NCBI GenBank assembly: GCA_965368175.1
Contig: CBDULX010000201.1
Location: 1 to 5,450, forward strand
DNA from: CBDULX01 sp965368175
GTDB lineage: Bacteria; Pseudomonadota; Gammaproteobacteria; SZUA-229
Direction of reading: 5' to 3'
DNA length: 5,450 nucleotides
Part shown: one piece after another, positions 1 through 3,327 of the stretch
Position numbering within the stretch: position 1 is the stretch's first letter
How the letters are laid out: the number at the start of each line of letters is the position of its first letter
Made by a program: the position numbers and the translations under genes
Notes under the pieces: model-generated
Told to the model about the DNA's origin: nothing
The model's input: only the letters and a program-made list of their open reading frames with translations
Database searches by the model: none

Positions 1-1
1 A

Positions 2-80
2 AGCATGTTTAAATTCGTTCCAGACGAATTTATCGCATCCATGCTCAACAAAACTAAATTCTCCATCCTTGGCGAATTTA
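2..80. repeat. Two adjacent dyads built on the same TAAATTC/GAATTTA arms
   Basis: The first dyad pairs TAAATTCGT (10-18) with ACGAATTTA (24-32) across a 5-base loop. It is enclosed by a second pairing of AGCATG (2-7) with CATGCT (40-45). The second dyad pairs TAAATTC (55-61) with GAATTTA (74-80) across 12 bases. The same 7-base arm therefore appears four times in 80 bases, twice in each orientation. Neither hairpin is followed by a T-run, so they do not look like ordinary terminators. They may be operator half-sites or part of a dispersed repeat; the function is unknown. Confidence 0.5.
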
Positions 81-180
81 CCCTACAGCTCAGCAATGTA
101 CGGCAAACGACAAAGGGGATTTAAAAAGAAGAAAACATATGAGCACTTGTGCTTTTGATCATCGCCTTTGGCATCAAGGC

Positions 181-269
181 AGGGGTCGGTGTGTACAGAG
201 CAAAAGGCAGAACAAAGTGGATTTGTGACAAATATAAATGTTAATAATTCTTAATTGTCACCGACCCTT
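181..269. repeat. Inverted repeat of about 90 bp with GGGTCGGTG/CACCGACCC ends
   Basis: GGGTCGGTG at 183-191 is the exact reverse complement of CACCGACCC at 259-267. The pairing extends one wobble and one Watson-Crick pair outward. A second, internal pairing matches GTGACAA (225-231) with TTGTCAC (255-261). The two pairings share the CAC at 259-261, so they exclude each other. G+C-rich termini around an AT-rich core resemble REP/BIME-type or MITE-like remnants such as those associated with Y1 (IS200-like) transposases. That link is my inference, and no transposase is present. Confidence 0.4.
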
Positions 270-369
270 TAATTGTGCATTGCCCCCATCTGTTGATATC
301 ATGCCTAGAGTGAAATGTAAGACCTGATTCCGTATTTCGTATTTTTTCTAAGCGATTTATAAATTACGA

Positions 370-375
370 TATAAT
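370..375 (+). promoter_or_regulatory. Possible -10 element upstream of the HAF gene
   Basis: A perfect TATAAT occurs about 100 bases before the start codon in a very AT-rich leader. No convincing -35 hexamer lies 16-18 bases upstream. An alternative pairing nearer the gene is TTGTAT (401-406) with TAAACT (424-429) at 17-base spacing. In DNA this AT-rich, chance matches are common, so both are weak candidates. Confidence 0.25.
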
Positions 376-474
376 AATATGAATATGTGATATAGGTACA
401 TTGTATATACGATAGTAGAAAGATAAACTTAGTTTGAAAGTTAATAATTATAAATATCAAAAGGAAGGTAAAAA

Positions 475-1620
475 ATGAATACTACTTTAGTAATTCCTGG
501 TGTGGCAGCTTTGTTATTAATGGCATCTGTAAGTTCTTATGCTGGTAAATACATTATAGAAGACTTAGGGGTAATTCCTGCAACAGCGAATAAAACGGTA
601 AGCATTAATGAAAATGGTGACTATGCCATGGTGACTAAGGATGCAGCAGGAAATGAAAATGCTGTTATTATTAGTAATGGGCAATCACAGGTTATTAACT
701 CTTTAGGCTATGGAAATGTAGGTATCAACGCACTAAATAATACTCATCAGGCAACCGGAGCCGCATTGGCATCAGCAGATGGAATAAACTTTACTCGTTC
801 GGCTTTATATTATGCTGATGGTATTTCGCAGAATATTCAGACTCTAGATGTTAGCACTAGTGACGGTTATGATATAAATAATCAAAATGATATTGTTGGT
901 AGATTAGCGCTTCATTCAGTAACCGGTTTTATATCAATTATGCAGGCTTTTATTTATAAACCATCAACTGGTCAGATGGTGCTTCTAAATGACCTGGCTC
1001 CTGTAGGAACTAGCTCTGGAAACTGGGAGCTGACATCGGCATATGGCATCAGTGACAACGGCTTTATTGCTGGAACGGCTCAAGTACCTGGTAGTGCAGA
1101 TGATATCCCTGCAGGTGGGCTTCTGGGGCTAAGCAAACAAAGGGCATATCTTTTCGACGGATCTAACTTAACTAACCTTCTTACTCTTGGTGGAGATGCG
1201 AGTGCTGCGTATGCTGTAAATAATCTCGGACATGTGGCTGGTATATCTGACCTTGTGTTAACTAACTTATGGGATATTCCAGATACGCCTCATGTTTTTA
1301 TCTACAATGGTACAAAAATGCTAGATCTTGGGACACTAAAAAACAAAGAGGATGAAGGTACTCCCGTAGTAACGGCTATGAATGATAGTGATGTTATTGT
1401 GGGTTCTGTATATCTGGCTGAAAATGGTGTAGTTAAGGAACGTGCATTTGTAATAAATGGACGAAAAATATCTGATCTTAATAAATCATTGCCAGTAGAT
1501 AGTGGTTGGACAATGCTGAACAGGGCAACAGATATTAACAATAGTGGTGTCATCGTGGGTTATGGCTCTAAAGATGGAGAATTTCATGGCTTTAAGCTAA
1601 CACCAATGAATGCCAGGTAG
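475..1620 (+). CDS. Secreted HAF-repeat protein
   Basis: This is a 381-residue protein with an N-terminal signal peptide: a short polar start, a hydrophobic core at about residues 5-17, and likely cleavage after SYA at residue 23. The ATG at 475 follows a strong ribosome site, AGGAAGG at 462-468, at good spacing. The mature part carries about seven copies of a motif of the form 'x-IN-xx-G-x-(I/V)-(V/A)-G', at roughly residues 43, 83, 132, 189, 245, 299 and 351. Short 'AFxY/DLGTL' segments alternate with them, for example LLTLGGDASAAYAVNN at 235-250 and MLDLGTL at 282-288. This is the hallmark of the HAF family of probable extracellular repeat proteins, which likely fold as a beta-propeller or similar structure. 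The biochemical role of the family is unknown. No C-terminal sorting signal is visible, so it is probably released or periplasmic. It appears monocistronic. Confidence 0.85.
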   Translation: MNTTLVIPGVAALLLMASVSSYAGKYIIEDLGVIPATANKTVSINENGDYAMVTKDAAGNENAVIISNGQSQVINSLGYGNVGINALNNTHQATGAALASADGINFTRSALYYADGISQNIQTLDVSTSDGYDINNQNDIVGRLALHSVTGFISIMQAFIYKPSTGQMVLLNDLAPVGTSSGNWELTSAYGISDNGFIAGTAQVPGSADDIPAGGLLGLSKQRAYLFDGSNLTNLLTLGGDASAAYAVNNLGHVAGISDLVLTNLWDIPDTPHVFIYNGTKMLDLGTLKNKEDEGTPVVTAMNDSDVIVGSVYLAENGVVKERAFVINGRKISDLNKSLPVDSGWTMLNRATDINNSGVIVGYGSKDGEFHGFKLTPMNAR

Positions 1621-1704
1621 ATAATAATTTTCGAGAACTTAGTGTTGGCTGATCAGTCTAGAATTAACAATTGATCAACATTTCGGTGAGTATTGTTTTT
1701 GCAT

Positions 1705-1740
1705 AGAAGACATTAAAGTTATCATGCTTTAATGTCTTCT
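1705..1740. terminator. Perfect 14-bp hairpin between convergent genes
   Basis: AGAAGACATTAAAG at 1705-1718 is followed by an 8-base loop and its exact reverse complement at 1727-1740. It lies between the stop of the HAF gene (1620) and the stop of the minus-strand cassette gene (1747), where a bidirectional terminator is expected. Neither strand has a good U-tract right after the stem and the stem is AT-rich. Termination activity is therefore an inference; the fold itself is clear. Confidence 0.5.
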
Positions 1741-1746
1741 GTAAAT

Positions 1747-1992
1747 TCAAGGTGTCAGATCGCTTGATTCTTTCAGAACAAGTCCAGCATTAACTTCACC
1801 TTCTAGTGCTTTTTCAATGGCTTTTAACCAATCAGATTCAATTGCCGGATCAGCAGTTCTTCCATCTTCTAGAAGTGACATGCTACCTAGAAGAGAGCCG
1901 ATATCATCTGATTTTGTCATTTCATACCAATGCTGAAGAAATGAGTACATTGCCAAAAATGCTTCTTTGTCTGTGAGATTTGAGTTGCTCAT
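1747..1992 (-). CDS. Small hypothetical protein, probable cassette gene
   Basis: This gene encodes 81 residues, acidic and apparently all-helical, with no signal peptide or membrane segment. The N-terminal part (about residues 7-30, around EAFLAMYSFLQHWYEMTKSD) looks like an amphipathic helix rich in aromatics. It is followed by 'DDIGSLLGSMSLLEDG', an acidic turn with DPAIESDWL, and a second helix at about residues 52-66. I recall similar small cytosolic proteins near polymorphic-toxin immunity genes, but I cannot name a family with confidence. No clear Shine-Dalgarno precedes the ATG. It starts only a few bases after a degenerate attC-like hairpin, as cassette genes do. It is the last of three minus-strand genes and ends just before the 1705-1740 hairpin. 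I found no clear attC of its own downstream, so its cassette may be truncated. Confidence 0.65.
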   Translation of the reverse strand: MSNSNLTDKEAFLAMYSFLQHWYEMTKSDDIGSLLGSMSLLEDGRTADPAIESDWLKAIEKALEGEVNAGLVLKESSDLTP

Positions 1993-1999
1993 AGTATTT

Positions 2000-2094
2000 A
2001 TTACACATCTTGCCGAGTTGAGGAGCCGTATCGAAGCGAAGGTCCCAGAGCATGTATTTTATGCGCGAACTCGAACGACTTATGTTTGTTTTGA
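2000..2094 (-). other. Degenerate attC-like recombination site
   Basis: On the minus strand this stretch begins with an AAC-containing box (TCAAAAC at 2094-2088). It ends near GTGTAAT (2006-2000), where a core GTT would be expected. The arms pair imperfectly: AACTCG at 2068-2073 with CGAGTT at 2014-2019, with weaker matches outward including an ACAT/ATGT pair. The centre is about 48 bases long. Position is the main support: it fills the gap between two small same-strand genes exactly as an attC would. The missing GTT suggests an inactive or diverged site. Confidence 0.4.
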
Positions 2095-2102
2095 GTCATA
2101 AT

Positions 2103-2354
2103 TTATAGAGAGTCTTTAATTATATTTTGCCACTCTTCAAATGATTCAGATTCCCAGTTATTTCCTGGTTTTAACCAGGTGACATCGTATTCTTTGGGTT
2201 TTCCACCAAACCAGTTAAACCACTTACATAATTTGCCATCGGGCACTTGTGCTAGAGGAACATTAAATTCCTTTATATAAAACTTTGTTCCTTTTGGAAA
2301 ATCTTCTTTCTTGGGTAGACTCATTTTTCCAATCTTTTGGCCTGGTTTAAACAT
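2103..2354 (-). CDS. Small hypothetical protein of an integron cassette
   Basis: This gene encodes 83 residues, lysine- and tryptophan-rich, with no signal peptide or membrane helix. A beta-type segment (about residues 23-45, KGTKFYIKEFNVPLAQVPDG) leads to an aromatic patch with KWFNWFGGKP, then DVTWLKPGNNW and an acidic C-terminal helix (ESFEEWQNIIKDSL). I do not recognise the family. The ATG lies inside the core site GTTATGT of the upstream attC, so translation starts at the cassette joint. No Shine-Dalgarno precedes it. A second ATG at residue 11 (MSLPKK) has a GGA a few bases upstream and could be the real start, giving 73 residues. The surface-exposed aromatics suggest a binding role, but this is speculative. 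Confidence 0.65.
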   Translation of the reverse strand: MFKPGQKIGKMSLPKKEDFPKGTKFYIKEFNVPLAQVPDGKLCKWFNWFGGKPKEYDVTWLKPGNNWESESFEEWQNIIKDSL

Positions 2355-2432
2355 AACGATAAAAATGAGAGGCGTTTAAAAGTGCCTACGGAACGCCGGT
2401 TTTAAACGCCCTTTTAGATTGCCTTGTTATAT
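2351..2432 (-). other. attC recombination site of an integron cassette
   Basis: Read on the minus strand, the site runs from ATATAAC (2432-2426) to GTTATGT (2357-2351). These fit the inverse-core and core boxes of attC in their essential AAC and GTT, and ATAAC/GTTAT pair exactly. Inside lies a perfect 11-bp stem, GGCGTTTAAAA (2371-2381) with TTTTAAACGCC (2400-2410), around an 18-base centre. Between the core boxes and this stem the arms are imperfectly matched with unpaired bases, as is usual for attC folded as a single-stranded hairpin. Length (82 bp), orientation and placement directly behind one small gene and before another all agree. This is the strongest evidence that the minus-strand genes are integron cassettes. 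Confidence 0.8.
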
Positions 2433-2731
2433 TTAATTTACTCATCAGTGAGTAAATATATTTTAGCATCTAACTCTATTTCACTTTTTTTAATTGATTT
2501 ATCAACTGAGAAAGGTGCGTGTTTCATGGGTTTACCACGATTGATCATTTCTAGCGCTTGTATTGTTGTAGTTACTATACTTCCACTAGGATTATGAAAT
2601 TCAATTTTTACACCTGAACCTATTTTTGGTTCAAAAAAGTAAGGTATGCCTGGGACGATAACGCAACCCCTGCCACTTATGTTAAATATATCTTCTACTT
2701 CTTCAATGAGTTTCATATTTATTAAATATAA
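2357..2731 (-). mobile_element. Complete integron cassette carrying the EF-Tu domain II-like gene
   Basis: Strand exchange in attC occurs between G and TT of the core. One such point is the core at 2357. A second GTTATAT core lies at 2732-2726, just upstream of the gene. This defines a 375-bp unit of one gene plus its attC. The flanking cores lie within a perfect 13-bp inverted repeat, TGTTATATTTAAT, at 2425-2437 (+) and 2733-2721 (-). The left-hand edge lacks a visible attC or attI arm, so the preceding site has been lost or is too diverged to recognise. Confidence 0.5.
2438..2716 (-). CDS. Small EF-Tu domain II-like beta-barrel protein
   Basis: This gene encodes 92 residues from the ATG at 2716. 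A longer frame opens at 2749 and adds 11 hydrophobic residues. I prefer 2716 because EIGR-type homology begins there, and because the cassette boundary core (GTTATAT) falls between the two start codons. Neither start has a clear Shine-Dalgarno. The sequence 'EEVEDIFNISGRGCVIVPGIP' (split here at about residues 5-24) matches the start of domain II of translation elongation factor EF-Tu, where the family reads roughly 'IEDVFSISGRGTVVTG'. It continues with IGSGVKIEF, a TTTIQALEM strand, and a late IKKSEIELDAKIYLL segment like 'IKREEIERGQVL' in EF-Tu. The GTPase domain is absent. Stand-alone copies of this barrel are known as small proteins of unclear role. It could bind RNA or a translation component, or act as an immunity-like protein; the sequence does not decide this. 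Confidence 0.7.
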   Translation of the reverse strand: MKLIEEVEDIFNISGRGCVIVPGIPYFFEPKIGSGVKIEFHNPSGSIVTTTIQALEMINRGKPMKHAPFSVDKSIKKSEIELDAKIYLLTDE

Positions 2732-2750
2732 CAGTGATATAAAAGACATC

Positions 2751-2788
2751 CCTAAATATAGGAATAATGTTCCTATATAGGAAACATT
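2751..2788. promoter_or_regulatory. Palindromic operator-like site upstream of the cassette genes
   Basis: TTCCTATATAGGAA at 2770-2783 is a perfect 14-bp palindrome. With one bulged A it extends to AATG...CATT over 2766-2788. A related imperfect copy, CCTAAATATAGG, sits at 2751-2762, so CCTA/TAGG half-sites recur over 38 bases. It is placed 35-70 bases before the first cassette gene on the minus strand, where a dimeric repressor could act. No regulator is encoded nearby, so this is a structural observation with an inferred role. Confidence 0.35.
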
Positions 2789-2940
2789 TTTATCCTTTTG
2801 CCGCCATTGCGCAAGCCCTCTTTTTGTGCTGTACCGACCAACTTTCAGTGCCGTGACATTGCCGGCCTGAACCGCATACTGGGTTAGTCCTGCTCATTGG
2901 GCCCGGTGTTGATGCCCAGGGATTATATTCTCCACTGCGG
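2789..2940. other. High-G+C block with no intact gene
   Basis: From 2801 to 2940 the G+C content is about 56% (79 of 140), well above the flanking DNA. On the minus strand a frame stays open from a stop near 2897 through the cassette border, but it has no usable start codon. On the plus strand no frame gives a recognisable protein. The abrupt composition change at both sides suggests foreign debris, perhaps the remains of an inserted element that removed the front of the PEP-CTERM gene. I do not recognise the source. Confidence 0.4.
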
Positions 2941-3237
2941 TTGATAGTGACCCCACTTATTTTTTTTCAATTCTTACCGACCTTTCCGTTAATGGTGTCA
3001 ATAACAATCGATAACACGAATGATTCTCAGTTGTCTCCGGCCACTTTAATTCAGTTTGATGATTTTAATGTGACGACAGTACCTTTGCCTGCATCAGTGT
3101 GGTTAATGTTAACAGGTCTGGTTTGTATGTTTGGCTTATCAAAGCGTCTGTTGAAATGCAGAGACGCTAAGATTCCCTCTATAGTTTTCCACCATAATAA
3201 AAATCAACGCCAAATACTCACTATTTTGTCAGTATAA
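2941..3237 (+). pseudogene. 3' remnant of a VPLPA/PEP-CTERM exported protein gene
   Basis: The frame opens at a TTG with no ribosome site and reads to 98 residues. Its recognisable part is DSQLSPATLIQFDDF followed by VPLPASVWLMLTGL (residues 47-60), further hydrophobic residues and SKR. This is a textbook VPLPA-type PEP-CTERM signal: motif, membrane helix, basic end. In gammaproteobacteria such tails are processed by an exosortase and anchor or sort secreted proteins, often with exopolysaccharide production. Everything that should precede the tail (signal peptide and a domain of 150 or more residues) is missing. The upstream residues read more naturally in the next frame (2943-2996: DSDPTYFF..., TDLSVNG), which points to a frameshift near 2995. 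The last 28 residues after SKR are also atypical, because such proteins normally end just after the basic cluster. I treat it as a decayed fragment; an ATG at 2992 could in principle give a short product. Confidence 0.65.
3143..3168 (+). terminator. Hairpin after the PEP-CTERM tail
   Basis: AGCGTCT (3143-3149) pairs exactly with AGACGCT (3162-3168) across 12 bases. It lies where a PEP-CTERM gene would normally end, just behind the basic cluster, and a TGA in another frame falls at 3152-3154. It may be the former terminator of this gene, now inside the open frame. No U-run follows immediately, so confidence is low. Confidence 0.25.
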
Positions 3238-3327
3238 GCAAAAATCAATATGTGATTGAATCCCTACTAAAGCGCAACCATCTGTGCTTAAATAATCATC
3301 ATTATAAAAACAAACGGAGTATTGATA
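3238..3327 (+). promoter_or_regulatory. Leader of the GEVED-repeat gene with small hairpin and ribosome site
   Basis: A 7-bp stem with one G-U pair (3270-3276 with 3283-3289, loop of 6) lies about 40 bases before the start codon. The ribosome site GGAG at 3316-3319 is 8 bases from the ATG at 3328 and decides that start over the in-frame TTG at 3322, which is too close to it. A TATAAA at 3303-3308 is present, but it is too near the ribosome site to be a comfortable -10. I cannot fix a promoter. Confidence 0.4.

Larger units (their letters stand above)
1..474. other. Intergenic region without a convincing gene
   Basis: No frame in this stretch shows a coding sequence I would defend. It holds two AT-rich dyads (about 2-80), a spaced inverted repeat (181-269) and, from about 300 onward, a very AT-rich leader for the HAF-repeat gene. 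The longest ATG-started frame I found, at 139-228, encodes only 29 residues of uneven composition and overlaps the inverted repeat, so I did not call it. The first 80 bases could be the edge of a repeat or of a gene outside the window. Confidence 0.6.

Noticed and set aside
139..228. Short plus-strand ORF of 29 codons starting ATG after a purine-rich stretch
   Set aside because: It is too short, its composition is irregular, no family is recognised, and it overlaps the 181-269 inverted repeat.
1302..1553. Minus-strand open frame of 83 codons
   Set aside because: It lies wholly inside the well-supported HAF-repeat gene, and its serine/threonine-rich translation has no family character.
1642..1680. 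TGTTG/TGATCA-type inverted repeat after the HAF gene
   Set aside because: The pairing needs a 4-base bulge and a long loop, and the hairpin at 1705-1740 is far stronger.
1621..1704. Possible attC for the last cassette gene, using GATAAC and GTTAATT boxes
   Set aside because: The arms between the boxes do not pair beyond the boxes themselves, so there is no attC-like fold.
2717..2749. Upstream extension (MSFISLLYLIN) of the EF-Tu-like gene
   Set aside because: There is no suitable ribosome site, and the extension crosses the predicted cassette boundary. The EF-Tu similarity begins after the internal Met.
3322..3327. TTG start two codons before the GEVED gene ATG
   Set aside because: It is only 2 bases from the GGAG ribosome site; the ATG at 3328 has correct spacing.
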